From Kriegella aquimaris (GTDB taxonomy: Bacteria; Bacteroidota; Bacteroidia; Flavobacteriales; Flavobacteriaceae): DNA of 64,000 bases. The stretch is from NCBI RefSeq assembly GCF_900103215.1, contig NZ_FNGV01000011.1:1-64000 (forward strand), written 5' to 3'. Of the stretch, positions 8,257 to 17,667 are shown piece by piece (position 1 is the first letter of the stretch; each line of letters begins with the position of its first letter). The notes beneath the pieces are model-generated. The model was not told the origin of the DNA. It ran no database searches and saw only the letters and a program-made list of their open reading frames with translations. The translations under genes were made by a program, and so were the position numbers.

Positions 8257-11200
8257 CTAATCTTCTGTTAAAACCCAATCTCCCTTGTCAATTAGAGGTT
8301 CGGCTTGTTTGTATTTTACGGTTTTATTTTCACCTGAAATAACATTTTTAATCGTTACGCGATCATTTCGCCCAATCTTGGGTCTTTCGCGAACAATAGT
8401 TTCGGTAATTTGCGGACGTTGACCTTGTGTTTGCCCCGCCGCACGGCTTCGGGCAGCTAACTCATCACTGTTTGGAATTTCGTCCTTTTGTGTTTGAAGT
8501 TGCTCTTTTGGTCGTCGAATGTTTTTTTCTTCTTGTATTTCGTTAGGGTTGCCACTTGGTAGTTCCCCCTTGAATAAAAAGGATACTACTTCTTTGTTCA
8601 CCTTCTCGATCATTTCCTTAAAGAGTTCAAAAGCCTCAAATTTATAGATTAACAAGGGGTCTTTCTGTTCGTGTACGGCCAATTGTACAGACTGCTTTAA
8701 TTCATCCATTTTTCGCAAATGCGTTTTCCATGCATCGTCGATAATGGCCAAGGTAATATTCTTTTCAAAATCGGTTACCAATTGCTTGCCGTCACTTTCG
8801 TAGGCATCTTTTAAATTGGTAACGACGTTCAAACTTTTTATCCCATCGGTAAAGGGTACTACGATACGTTCAAATTTATTGGCACTATCCTCGTATACTT
8901 TCTTTATAACCGGAAACGCCGTTTCAGCGTTACGTTCCATTTTATTTTGGTAATGTTCGTATGTTGCCGTGTATATTTTGGTGGCAATCTCTTGAACTCC
9001 CATTTTTGAAAACTCCTCTTCGGAAATGGGAGACGTAATGGAGAAATATTTAATCAGCTCGAATTCGAAGTTCTTATAGTCGCTAGCGCCTTTGTTTGTC
9101 TCTACAACAACCTCACACGTATCATAGATCATATTGGCAATGTCTACCTTCAGACGTTCGCCTTGCAGGGCATGGCGCCTTCTTTTGTAGACTACTTCAC
9201 GTTGGGCGTTCATGACATCATCGTACTCCAATAATCGTTTACGTACTCCAAAGTTATTTTCCTCTACTTTCTTCTGGGCGCGCTCTATTGATTTGGTCAT
9301 CATGGAATGCTGAATGACTTCGCCATCTTCCAAGCCCATTTTATCCATCATTTTGGCAACCCTTTCCGACCCGAACAAACGCATCAGGTTATCTTCCAAG
9401 GAAACATAGAACTGCGAGCTTCCTGGGTCTCCTTGACGGCCTGAACGACCTCTTAGCTGCCTATCTACCCTACGGGAATCATGGCGCTCGGTACCTACGA
9501 TCGCAAGACCGCCCGCTTTTTTGACCGCGTCGGTCAACTTGATATCGGTACCCCGGCCAGCCATGTTCGTTGCAATCGTTACTACACCCGGATTTCCGGC
9601 TTCTGCAACAACATCGGCTTCTTTTTTATGCAGTTTAGCATTCAGTACATTATGTGGAACCTTACGAATGGTCAACATTCTTGAAAGTAATTCGGAAATT
9701 TCAACTGAAGTAGTACCGATTAACACTGGTCGGCCTTCTTGAGACAACTTGGTGACTTCATCAATAATCGCGTTGTATTTTTCACGTTTGGTCTTGTAGA
9801 TCAAATCGTTTCTGTCGTCACGTGCAATGGGCCTATTGGTAGGTATTTCCATCACGTCTAACTTATAAATTTCCCAGAATTCGCCTGCCTCGGTAACGGC
9901 GGTACCCGTCATACCTGACAATTTTTGGTACATTCTAAAATAATTCTGAAGTGTAACCGTGGCGAAGGTCTGTGTCAAGGCCTCGATTTTTACATTTTCT
10001 TTAGCTTCAATGGCCTGATGCAATCCATCGGAGTATCTTCTGCCATCCATAATACGGCCAGTTTGCTCATCTACGATCATCACCTTGTTGTCCATTACTA
10101 CATATTCCACATCTTTTTCGAAGAGGGTATATGCTTTCAACAATTGGCTCATGGTATGAATACGCTCACTTTTAATTGAAAAATCTTTAAAAAGCTCTTC
10201 CTTAAGTTCGGCTTCTTTCTCTATTTCAAGATTTTGATTTTCAATTTTGGCGATTTCACCTCCGATATCGGGCATGACAAAAAAGTCTTTGTCCTGTTCT
10301 CCTGATATATATTCAACACCTTTATCGGTAAGCTCGATCTGATTGTTTTTCTCATCAATAACGAACAAAAGCTCTTCATCCACTTTGGGCATTTCGCGAT
10401 TGTTGTCTTGCATATAGAAATTCTCGGTCTTCTGAAGTAGTTGTTTTATGCCCTCTTCGCTCAAGAACTTTATAAGTGCCTTATTTTTTGGTAGGCCTCG
10501 ATGCACACGCAATAATAAAAAGCCACCTTCTTTAGTGTCTCCTTCACTAATCAACTTTTTGGCTTCTGCTAGAACTCCGGTCAAATATTGGCGCTGTTTC
10601 TGAACAATATCACCTACTTTGGGTTTAAGCTCATTAAATTCATGACGGTCTCCTTCCGGTACCGGTCCGGATATGATCAAAGGGGTTCGGGCATCATCTA
10701 CCAACACCGAATCGACCTCATCTACAATAGCATAGTGATGGGGGCGTTGAACTAAATCTTTCGGCGTATGCGCCATATTGTCGCGTAGGTAATCGAATCC
10801 AAATTCATTATTCGTACCATAGGTGATATCTGCATTATAGGCAGCTCTTCTACCTTCAGAGTTTGGCCTGTGCTTGTCAATACAGTCGACTGAAAGACCA
10901 TGAAACTCAAAAATAGGGGCCATCCATGCGCTATCCCTTTTCGCCAAATAATCGTTTACGGTTACCAAATGGGCACCATGGCCTGAAAGGGCGTTGAGAT
11001 AAAGTGGTAAGGTCGCCACAAGGGTTTTACCCTCACCTGTATGCATTTCTGCGATTTTGCCTTGGTGTAATGCTATACCACCGATCAGCTGTACATCATA
11101 GTGTACCATGTCCCATGTAACTTCCTTGCCGGCAGCGTCCCAGGAGTTCTTCCAGATGGCACTGTCACCATCCAGGGTTACATAATCTTTGTTTCCAGAA

Positions 11201-11619
11201 AGTTGTCTGTCATATTCCGAAGCGCTAACCGTAATTGTTTCGTTGTTTACAAAACGCTTGGCAGTTTCTTTGACTACAGCGAAAGCTTCTGGTAAAATAT
11301 CATTAAGTGTATCTTCGGTAATCTTGTAGATTTCTTCTTTCAGTTTGTCGATTTCTCCGTAAATCTCTTCGTTTTTGTCAATATCTTTTGAAGCATTCAC
11401 TTCGGCGGTGAGTTCTTCTATTTGATCGTTAAGCGATTTGCATGCCTCCGTAATTTTTGCCCTGAATTCAGCGGTCTTGTCTCGAAGTTCGTCATGGCTC
11501 AATTTTTCCAATGCTGCTTCGAAAGATTTTATCTGAACTACCAAAGGCTGCAACTCCTTTACATCCTTTTTCGATTTATCTCCTACGAATGCCTTTAAGA
11601 CGGAATTTAAAAAACTCAT
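8257..11619 (-). CDS. secA: Preprotein translocase ATPase SecA
   Basis: The motor ATPase that drives unfolded preproteins through SecYEG. At 1120 residues it is longer than the ~900-residue proteobacterial enzyme, as is usual in Bacteroidota, with extra sequence in the first nucleotide-binding and preprotein-binding regions. Walker A MHTGEGKTLVATLP is at about 190, and the DEAD-type box is VDEVDSVLVDDARTPLIISG. Helicase motif MAGRGTDIKL and the arginine-finger region DRQLRGRSGRQGDPG follow. The C-terminus ends in a GDWVLTED tail without the Cys-rich zinc motif of E. coli SecA. A strong terminator follows. Confidence 0.97.
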   Translation of the reverse strand: MSFLNSVLKAFVGDKSKKDVKELQPLVVQIKSFEAALEKLSHDELRDKTAEFRAKITEACKSLNDQIEELTAEVNASKDIDKNEEIYGEIDKLKEEIYKITEDTLNDILPEAFAVVKETAKRFVNNETITVSASEYDRQLSGNKDYVTLDGDSAIWKNSWDAAGKEVTWDMVHYDVQLIGGIALHQGKIAEMHTGEGKTLVATLPLYLNALSGHGAHLVTVNDYLAKRDSAWMAPIFEFHGLSVDCIDKHRPNSEGRRAAYNADITYGTNNEFGFDYLRDNMAHTPKDLVQRPHHYAIVDEVDSVLVDDARTPLIISGPVPEGDRHEFNELKPKVGDIVQKQRQYLTGVLAEAKKLISEGDTKEGGFLLLRVHRGLPKNKALIKFLSEEGIKQLLQKTENFYMQDNNREMPKVDEELLFVIDEKNNQIELTDKGVEYISGEQDKDFFVMPDIGGEIAKIENQNLEIEKEAELKEELFKDFSIKSERIHTMSQLLKAYTLFEKDVEYVVMDNKVMIVDEQTGRIMDGRRYSDGLHQAIEAKENVKIEALTQTFATVTLQNYFRMYQKLSGMTGTAVTEAGEFWEIYKLDVMEIPTNRPIARDDRNDLIYKTKREKYNAIIDEVTKLSQEGRPVLIGTTSVEISELLSRMLTIRKVPHNVLNAKLHKKEADVVAEAGNPGVVTIATNMAGRGTDIKLTDAVKKAGGLAIVGTERHDSRRVDRQLRGRSGRQGDPGSSQFYVSLEDNLMRLFGSERVAKMMDKMGLEDGEVIQHSMMTKSIERAQKKVEENNFGVRKRLLEYDDVMNAQREVVYKRRRHALQGERLKVDIANMIYDTCEVVVETNKGASDYKNFEFELIKYFSITSPISEEEFSKMGVQEIATKIYTATYEHYQNKMERNAETAFPVIKKVYEDSANKFERIVVPFTDGIKSLNVVTNLKDAYESDGKQLVTDFEKNITLAIIDDAWKTHLRKMDELKQSVQLAVHEQKDPLLIYKFEAFELFKEMIEKVNKEVVSFLFKGELPSGNPNEIQEEKNIRRPKEQLQTQKDEIPNSDELAARSRAAGQTQGQRPQITETIVRERPKIGRNDRVTIKNVISGENKTVKYKQAEPLIDKGDWVLTED

Positions 11620-11780
11620 ACTATTCTTTTTATATTGAAAACCTGGCCAATTAGTTTATTGTGCCATTTGTTTTGTTATCGGAATCAGTTTAAAATCGAT
11701 TTCTGATGCCATTGTTAAAGCAAAAGGCATTCCAGTTCATGATTTTAGGGTAAAAGACTTTAACCCTCTGCCAAAATTAC

Positions 11781-11812
11781 ATAAAAAAAAAGCCTCGGAA
11801 GAGACTTTTTTG
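11781..11812 (-). terminator. Probable terminator of the DUF2795 gene
   Basis: On the minus strand a hairpin of the form AAAAAAGTCTC-TTCC-GAGGCTTTTTTTTT (one mismatch) ends in a long T run about 20 bases after the stop at 11833. The stem is short but the position and T-tract fit an intrinsic terminator. Confidence 0.6.
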
Positions 11813-11832
11813 TTGCAAATACGTTAATATTA

Positions 11833-12057
11833 TTAATATTCATCCTCGTTCCAGAGGTAGTCTTCTTCTGTAGGATAGTCTGGCCATATTTCTTCAATGG
11901 ACTCATATATCTCACCACCTTCCTCTTCCATTGATTGAAGATTTTCAACGACTTCCAAAGGCGCACCGGTGCGGATTGAATAATCGATCAATTCATCTTT
12001 TGTGGCAGGCCAGGGTGCATCGCTCAAGTAAGATGCTAGTTCTAATGTCCAGTACAT
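11833..12057 (-). CDS. DUF2795 domain-containing protein
   Basis: A 74-residue acidic cytosolic protein, widespread in Bacteroidota. The N-terminal half (WTLELASYLSDAPWPATKDELIDYSIRTGAP) matches the DUF2795 pattern, a small helical fold without established function. The C-terminus is rich in Asp/Glu and aromatic residues (IEEIWPDYPTEEDYLW). It is likely monocistronic, ending at the hairpin near 11781-11812. Nothing in the sequence indicates a specific reaction. Confidence 0.85.
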   Translation of the reverse strand: MYWTLELASYLSDAPWPATKDELIDYSIRTGAPLEVVENLQSMEEEGGEIYESIEEIWPDYPTEEDYLWNEDEY

Positions 12058-12253
12058 GGTAATAGTTTGATTTTAAATTTTTGCAAAAATAATTTTTAAA
12101 CTTAAATAGCCAAGCTATTTTTAAAGTATTTCGACTTTTTTATGTTATTATTCTTGTTTTAATAATTTTCATAACGAAGAAATAACGAATTTATTAGAGA
12201 ATACCAAATTAAACCGCTGTAAATTCAATTTTTAATGCTTATCGCAGTGTTTG

Positions 12254-12826
12254 CTATTCTTTAGTAGGAATCCACTTTATTTCTTTCGCCTTTAGATCCA
12301 TTGACAACTTCCGTGCCAACACGAATAAATAGTCTGATAACCTATTGATAAATAACAATACATTTTCTTCGAAAGGTTCTTGTTCGTAGAGATGCGTTGC
12401 CATGCGTTCGGCCCTGCGACATACGGTTCGGGAAATATGACAGTATGACACGGTTTGATGCCCTCCGGGAAGTATAAAATGTGTCATGGGTGTAAGAGAA
12501 GCTTCCATGGTGTCTATTTCTTGTTCCAAAAGCTCGATATCCTGCGTCTTTATTTTTTCAATATTCAGACGTTGTTTTCCATTCTTCAATTGTGCTTTTT
12601 CGGGATCGGTCGCCAAAACGGCGCCAACTGTAAACAACCTGTTTTGAATTAGCTGTAGGGTCTCTTTGGTATGCAAGTCGATTTTTTGATCGCGAACCAG
12701 CCCTAACCAAGAATTTAATTCATCGATGGTGCCGTAGCTTTCAATACGAATATGATGTTTTTTTACCCGTGTTCCCCCAAATAGGGAGGTTGTACCATCG
12801 TCACCGGTCTTGGTATAAATTTTCAT
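12254..12826 (-). CDS. pduO: Cob(I)alamin adenosyltransferase, PduO type
   Basis: A 190-residue ATP:cob(I)alamin adenosyltransferase of the PduO/MMAB fold, which transfers the 5'-deoxyadenosyl group from ATP to make adenosylcobalamin. The N-terminal ATP-binding signature TKTGDDGTTSLFGG is at residues 5-18, ESYGTIDELNSWLG follows at about 29, and the C-terminal signature RTVCRRAERM (about 134) carries the conserved arginines. Length is normal for the family. The window also encodes a CarH-like AdoCbl photoreceptor at 40169, so this enzyme may supply its ligand as well as AdoCbl-dependent mutases. Confidence 0.93.
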   Translation of the reverse strand: MKIYTKTGDDGTTSLFGGTRVKKHHIRIESYGTIDELNSWLGLVRDQKIDLHTKETLQLIQNRLFTVGAVLATDPEKAQLKNGKQRLNIEKIKTQDIELLEQEIDTMEASLTPMTHFILPGGHQTVSYCHISRTVCRRAERMATHLYEQEPFEENVLLFINRLSDYLFVLARKLSMDLKAKEIKWIPTKE

Positions 12827-12892
12827 GTGTTACTTTGTGTTTTGAAGACTTTGGTGAGGATTTAGCCTTTGAGACCACCATTCGATTTATTA

Positions 12893-13057
12893 TCAGTTTT
12901 CAGCTTTTTTATCACCATCATTTTTTCTTTCCGTACTGCGGTAACCCTCCATGAATTTTCTTGATTTTCGATCTTTTGATTTTCTTCTGCTGTTCATGGA
13001 TATTAACAGATAGGCCAATAAAACTCCGCCTAAAACGTAAAAAATTGTATAGTCCAT
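12893..13057 (-). CDS. Small single-pass membrane protein, 54 residues
   Basis: A short frame starting with ATG at 13057. The N-terminus is one membrane segment (YTIFYVLGGVLLAYLLI), followed by a Lys/Arg/Ser-rich hydrophilic tail (NSRRKSKDRKSRKFMEGYRS...). It lies in the same orientation as, and between, the genes at 12254 and 13090. The gap is otherwise unexplained and the topology is coherent (positive-inside). No function can be assigned. Confidence 0.5.
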   Translation of the reverse strand: MDYTIFYVLGGVLLAYLLISMNSRRKSKDRKSRKFMEGYRSTERKNDGDKKAEN

Positions 13058-13089
13058 AATTGTAAATACTGTAATTTAAAGTTACGGGT

Positions 13090-13587
13090 TTATATTCTAA
13101 TCTTAAAATGCTCTTTTACCTGTTCGCTTCTCGGAAAAATTACGCCACAGTAAAACATATCTAGGGTAACCCTACTAATTTCAAGTTGTTTATAGCTTTC
13201 CCAAAGAGCCATATTTTCTTTGTTTTTCTGTATAGCATCGATAAGTATCATAGCATCGTTATGTGTCTTGTTTGATATAATATCAAGATATTCCTCTAAG
13301 TGTGGAGCTCCGATATAGATAAGATCATAAGTTGGCGCATTGAATTCAACGAAAGGAAAGGCTTTCTTTATTTTTTGTTTTAAGTTTTCATTGGCGGGGG
13401 CAATCCATATTGTTTTGCATTTAAAGTAGGAAATACTCTTGAATAATACCTTTTCCGTTTTCCCTGTCCTGTATTTTGATTTTTTATAAAGACATTTTGT
13501 AAGATAATCATATACAAAAGGGGAGTGTACCCCGTACTGATTGGTAGATGACAACAGAAACTTAAAATATGCGATTAATTGATGCAT
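13090..13587 (-). CDS. Internally shortened class I methyltransferase-like protein
   Basis: A 165-residue protein. The start (FLLSSTNQYGVHSPFVYDYLTKC) and the end (MFYCGVIFPRSEQVKEHFKIRI) resemble the ends of a ~240-residue class I SAM-dependent methyltransferase-like family common in Flavobacteriaceae, as I recall it. A short YDLIYIGAPH segment corresponds to the usual YDLIYFDGNH. The region that normally carries the glycine-rich SAM motif (E-L-G-T-S-x-G) is missing and replaced by about 30 residues of unrelated Rossmann-like sequence. The frame is open and clean, so this looks like a maintained degenerate homologue, not a pseudogene. Methyltransferase activity is unlikely. Confidence 0.6.
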   Translation of the reverse strand: MHQLIAYFKFLLSSTNQYGVHSPFVYDYLTKCLYKKSKYRTGKTEKVLFKSISYFKCKTIWIAPANENLKQKIKKAFPFVEFNAPTYDLIYIGAPHLEEYLDIISNKTHNDAMILIDAIQKNKENMALWESYKQLEISRVTLDMFYCGVIFPRSEQVKEHFKIRI

Positions 13588-13644
13588 GGCAATTGTACTG
13601 GGCTAGCTGCATTGGTATCTGAATTTTTCCCCTGTACCTCTTGG

Positions 13645-15522
13645 CTACTCCATGAGTGCAGAAAGTTCAAACCAACGTTCGGTTTTGGTGTCAATGGCAT
13701 CGGTGATTTCTTTAAGTTGAATGGAAAGGGCGTCGATTTCTTCCCCTGATAATGAACTATCGGCGAATTTGTGTTGGACTTCCCCCTTTTTTGCTTCCAA
13801 TTTTTTAATGTCCTTTTCTAAGGTTTTGTATTCTTTTTGTTCTAAATAAGACAGTTTTGGTACTTTTTCTTCACTTTTCCAGTCATTTTTAACGTTTTTT
13901 TGTTCAGAGTCATTTTCCTTCGCGTTTCTTTTTTCATCAATGGCACTGTCTTCGTAAACTCGGAAATCGGAATAGTTTCCAGGAAAATCCTGTATCTCTC
14001 CTTCACCTCTAAAAACAAAGAGGTGATCAACTATCTTATCCATAAAATAACGGTCGTGAGAAACAACGATAAGGCATCCTGGGAAATCCAACAAGAAATT
14101 TTCCAAAACATTCAACGTAACAATGTCTAAATCGTTGGTTGGTTCATCTAAAATCAAGAAATTAGGATTCTGAATAAGCACGGTACACAAATAGAGTCTT
14201 TTGCGTTCCCCACCACTTAACTTGTCTACAAAGTCATATTGTTTTTTACGGTCGAACAGAAAACGCTCAAGAAGCTGCTGGGCCGAAATCTGTCGCCCTT
14301 TTTTCAAGGGAATATAATCGCCGAATTCGCGAATTACGTCTATGACCTTCTGTCCTTCTTTTATATCGATGCCATTTTGTGTGTAATAACCAAATTTAAG
14401 GGTCTCTCCCGCGACAACTTTACCTGAATCTGGCTGGTCAGCACCTGTGAGGATATTAAGAAAAGTAGATTTTCCGGTTCCGTTCTTGCCAATGATTCCT
14501 ATACGTTCCCCTTTTGTAAAGGTGTATTCGAATTTGTCTAGAATAGGTTTGCCGGGGTAGGATTTCGATATTTTATGAAGCTCCAGAATTTTACTGCCCA
14601 AGCGTTCCATATTGATCTCCAGTTGCACCTCATGATCTTTTCGGCGCTGGTTGGCCTTTTCTTTTATAGTACTGAAGTCATCGATACGCGACTTTGATTT
14701 TGTGGTTCGTGCTTTGGGTTGGCGGCGCATCCATTCCAGTTCTTTCTTGAAAAGACGTTCCGACTTATGTTGTTCGACACTTTCCGATTCGATACGCGCT
14801 TCTTTCTTTTCTAGATAGTACGAATAGTTTCCTTTGTACGAATACATAATACCATTGTCCAGCTCCAAGATTTCATTACATACGCGCTCTAAAAAGAAAC
14901 GGTCGTGGGTAACCATAAATAGTGTAAACTTTTCTTTGGCGAAATACTGCTCTAACCATTCGATCATTTCAAGATCCAAGTGGTTGGTAGGCTCATCTAA
15001 AATCAATAACTCTGGACGATTGATCAAAGCATTCGCTAAAGCCAAACGTTTCTTTTGACCACCAGACAACTTACCGACCTTTACGTTAAGGTCTTCAAGC
15101 TTTAGTTTGAAAAGAATTTGTTTGTACTGAGTTTCAAAATCCCAAGCGTCAAAACGTTCCATAGCCTCAAAGGCTTTTTGATACGCTTCGGCATCGTCGG
15201 GGTTGATCAATGCTTTTTCGTAGCTAAGTATTACCCTAAGCACCTCGTTATCAGAAGCGAAAATAGTCTCTTCTATGGTCAGCTCGGGGTTGAGGTCAGG
15301 TTCTTGTTCTAAGAAGGAAACCCGAATTCCCTTTCGAAAATTTACTTGTCCAGAATCGGCGGCATCCTTACCCGATAGAATATTTAAAATGGATGTTTTT
15401 CCAGTCCCATTCTTAGCGATAAGGGCAATCTTTTGGTCTTTGTTGATGCCAAAGGATAGGTCTTGAAAAAGAACGCGTTCGCCATATGATTTGGCTATAT
15501 TTTCAACAGTTACTAAATTCAT
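13645..15522 (-). CDS. ABC-F family ATPase (Uup-like)
   Basis: A 625-residue soluble protein with two ABC ATPase domains on one chain and no membrane segments, characteristic of ABC-F factors that act on the ribosome. The first domain has Walker A AKNGTGKTS, signature LSGGQKKRLALA and Walker B LLILDEPTNHLD. The second has GKNGTGKST, LSGGERKRLYL and FLILDEPTNDLD. The linker is arginine/lysine-rich (MRRQPKARTTKSKSR). A C-terminal coiled coil (about 550-620) resembles that of Uup/EttA relatives. Located 13 bases downstream of the DUF4105 gene on the same strand, it is probably co-transcribed. Confidence 0.92.
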   Translation of the reverse strand: MNLVTVENIAKSYGERVLFQDLSFGINKDQKIALIAKNGTGKTSILNILSGKDAADSGQVNFRKGIRVSFLEQEPDLNPELTIEETIFASDNEVLRVILSYEKALINPDDAEAYQKAFEAMERFDAWDFETQYKQILFKLKLEDLNVKVGKLSGGQKKRLALANALINRPELLILDEPTNHLDLEMIEWLEQYFAKEKFTLFMVTHDRFFLERVCNEILELDNGIMYSYKGNYSYYLEKKEARIESESVEQHKSERLFKKELEWMRRQPKARTTKSKSRIDDFSTIKEKANQRRKDHEVQLEINMERLGSKILELHKISKSYPGKPILDKFEYTFTKGERIGIIGKNGTGKSTFLNILTGADQPDSGKVVAGETLKFGYYTQNGIDIKEGQKVIDVIREFGDYIPLKKGRQISAQQLLERFLFDRKKQYDFVDKLSGGERKRLYLCTVLIQNPNFLILDEPTNDLDIVTLNVLENFLLDFPGCLIVVSHDRYFMDKIVDHLFVFRGEGEIQDFPGNYSDFRVYEDSAIDEKRNAKENDSEQKNVKNDWKSEEKVPKLSYLEQKEYKTLEKDIKKLEAKKGEVQHKFADSSLSGEEIDALSIQLKEITDAIDTKTERWFELSALME

Positions 15523-15535
15523 TTATATGGGAATG

Positions 15536-16735
15536 TTATTGAATATTTTTTATATGTGCCGATAACCGAAATAAGAACAGATATCGAACGGCTAGAAGTA
15601 TTAATAGTGGAATAATCATTGGGGAAAATACCTGTACTTTTAATATCCCAACCAAAACGGTTGCTCCAAGAAGCACAAGCAAGAACACTAGGTATTTCGA
15701 AATCCAAGCAGGTAAGGTTTTCTTGGAAATCATATAAAAAGCAACTATCAAATTCAATGGAAATACCCAAAGAAGATTAAAATTGCCGACAGTTGTTGTA
15801 TGCTCGGTCAGAAACCAAAGATGAAACAATAACAGCCCGGCCAGCCCGGTGATAAAGAATAATGAAAAATCGAGCCATTTGGTTCGCCTTTGTTTTTTGA
15901 AGTCTTTGTACGTGACCACAAGAACAAGTATAAGCACAACGGTTAGCCAAAATAGGGGAGAAGCAAAAAAGTTTGAATCTTTGATTTTGTTGACAGGTTT
16001 ATACACCGCCGTAGTTTTACCGGACAACGGTTTATCGTTCAATGTGGCATGCGTTAGCTGCTTCATCACATAAACGGGCAAATACATGTGTTCTTGGGGG
16101 GTAGCCACCTTGTCTATCACCGACCCAAGCGCCAGATCGATGCCAAAGGCCGCCCATGAATTGAACTCCAAGTTCTGATGGATCAATTCACGAAATGTAT
16201 ATTGTTTTTCTAGGTAGTTAGGGTCGAATGTCAATTGATCTTCAAAGTTTTCTTTAAGAACGTCCCATATTTTAGTAGCACAATTGTCATAAAAGAAATC
16301 GTAGCGGTAATCTCTATTTTCAGGTAAATAATTGTTTTCTAAAAAACCAAACAGCTCATTGCGTTCTTCTAAAGTTAGGTTTAACGTATTTTCACTCACC
16401 CATCGGTTATAATATTTATACTCGGCAAGAAAACGTTCCATATGTTGTCTGCCTAATGAATAGATGAGTTTGCCTTGTGTGAACTCCAGATAAAACCACG
16501 GAGGATTGAAATCAAAAGTTCCGTAATTGTAGACTGCATCTATACCCAGTGTTCGATCTTGAACCCGAAAAGCACTATGACCGAACGAGGTGTAAAGGTC
16601 GTCACCCGGACCACAGGTCAAAACGCTTATCTCTGATAAGGGCGAAAGTTCGATTTTCTGGGAAAAACCAAGGGTAACCAAGGTCAGAAAAAAAAGAAAA
16701 ATGATGTTTTTTGATAACATTGAAAGACGGTACAT
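15536..16735 (-). CDS. DUF4105 domain-containing membrane protein
   Basis: A 399-residue protein with a signal peptide or N-terminal anchor ending in FSQ. A DUF4105 domain of about 150-250 residues follows, with the typical motifs LTCGPGDDLYTSFGHSAFRV and YNYGTFDF, and Cys/His residues (FGHS, DNCAT) that could form a catalytic centre. After residue 260 come four or five membrane segments. The gene is upstream of the ABC-F gene on the same strand. DUF4105 resembles NlpC/P60-like papain folds, and an envelope peptidase or amidase role is speculation. Confidence 0.82.
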   Translation of the reverse strand: MYRLSMLSKNIIFLFFLTLVTLGFSQKIELSPLSEISVLTCGPGDDLYTSFGHSAFRVQDRTLGIDAVYNYGTFDFNPPWFYLEFTQGKLIYSLGRQHMERFLAEYKYYNRWVSENTLNLTLEERNELFGFLENNYLPENRDYRYDFFYDNCATKIWDVLKENFEDQLTFDPNYLEKQYTFRELIHQNLEFNSWAAFGIDLALGSVIDKVATPQEHMYLPVYVMKQLTHATLNDKPLSGKTTAVYKPVNKIKDSNFFASPLFWLTVVLILVLVVTYKDFKKQRRTKWLDFSLFFITGLAGLLLFHLWFLTEHTTTVGNFNLLWVFPLNLIVAFYMISKKTLPAWISKYLVFLLVLLGATVLVGILKVQVFSPMIIPLLILLAVRYLFLFRLSAHIKNIQ

Positions 16736-16853
16736 ATAATTGAGGGCAAATATCCGAATAAATAATGGACTAAAGGGTTACTGAAAAATTGTCTTATTTT
16801 TACGAAAGTGATTTTTGTGCACCAAACCGGTCAAACACCTAACTTTCTTTAAG

Positions 16854-17600
16854 ATGAAACAGTATATTCCAAATCTAATAACCCTGCTCAATGTTTTCTG
16901 TGGCTGTGTAGCCACCGTTTTCGCGGTAATGAACCAACTTGAGCTGGCGGCACTTTTTGTTTTTTTAGGAATATTTTTTGATTTCTTTGATGGATTGGCT
17001 GCTAGAGTTTTAAATGTGCAAAGTGAATTGGGGTTGCAACTTGATTCTTTGGCAGATGTAATTACAAGCGGATTGGTTCCCGGTATTGTCATGTTTCAGT
17101 TGTTGGATATGTCGCAAAGCGGTGGATGGAATGCTTTTGACAACGCTACCTTTGCCGAAGGGTCACAGATATCGATACTTCCCTTTTTCGGATTTCTGAT
17201 TACTATGGCCTCGGCGTACCGATTGGCTAAATTTAATTTAGATGAGAATCAGGTGTCTTCTTTCATTGGACTTCCGACTCCCGCGAATGCTTTATTGATT
17301 TTGTCGTTTCCCTTAATTTTGTTGTACCATAACAATGATGCGCTGAATTCGATTATTCTAAACCAATGGTTTTTGATAGGGATGACAGTACTCAGTGCCT
17401 ACCTGTTAAATTCAAAAATCGCACTTTTTGCCTTGAAATTTAAAAACTGGAGTTTTAAGGATAATACCCTTCGCTATATTTTTCTTATTGTTAGCCTTGC
17501 ACTTCTGGTGACCATGCAGTTTTTAGCGGTCCCCATTATTATTGGATTTTATATTTTGGGTTCGGTCGTCGACAGTTCTGCTAAGAAGAAGCAGGCATAA
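16854..17600 (+). CDS. pssA: CDP-diacylglycerol--serine O-phosphatidyltransferase
   Basis: A 248-residue integral-membrane enzyme that makes phosphatidylserine from CDP-diacylglycerol and serine, the precursor of phosphatidylethanolamine. The CDP-alcohol phosphotransferase motif is intact: DFFDGLAAR, then eight residues, G-x3-D-x3-D ending in LDSLAD, with the metal-binding aspartates. Around six to eight membrane helices are visible. I prefer the ATG at 16854 (MKQYIPNLITLLN), since family members start there, over the in-frame ATG at 16815. It is convergent with lptB. Confidence 0.93.
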   Translation: MKQYIPNLITLLNVFCGCVATVFAVMNQLELAALFVFLGIFFDFFDGLAARVLNVQSELGLQLDSLADVITSGLVPGIVMFQLLDMSQSGGWNAFDNATFAEGSQISILPFFGFLITMASAYRLAKFNLDENQVSSFIGLPTPANALLILSFPLILLYHNNDALNSIILNQWFLIGMTVLSAYLLNSKIALFALKFKNWSFKDNTLRYIFLIVSLALLVTMQFLAVPIIIGFYILGSVVDSSAKKKQA

Positions 17601-17667
17601 ATAGTATTGAATGGGAAATGTTTGAAAGAAGTTTTTGAACTTGAAGTATTGGTTCTGTCGAATTGTA

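Noticed and set aside
9481-9742. Antisense open frames within secA
   Set aside because: They are shadows of a strongly conserved coding sequence on the other strand, with no independent evidence.
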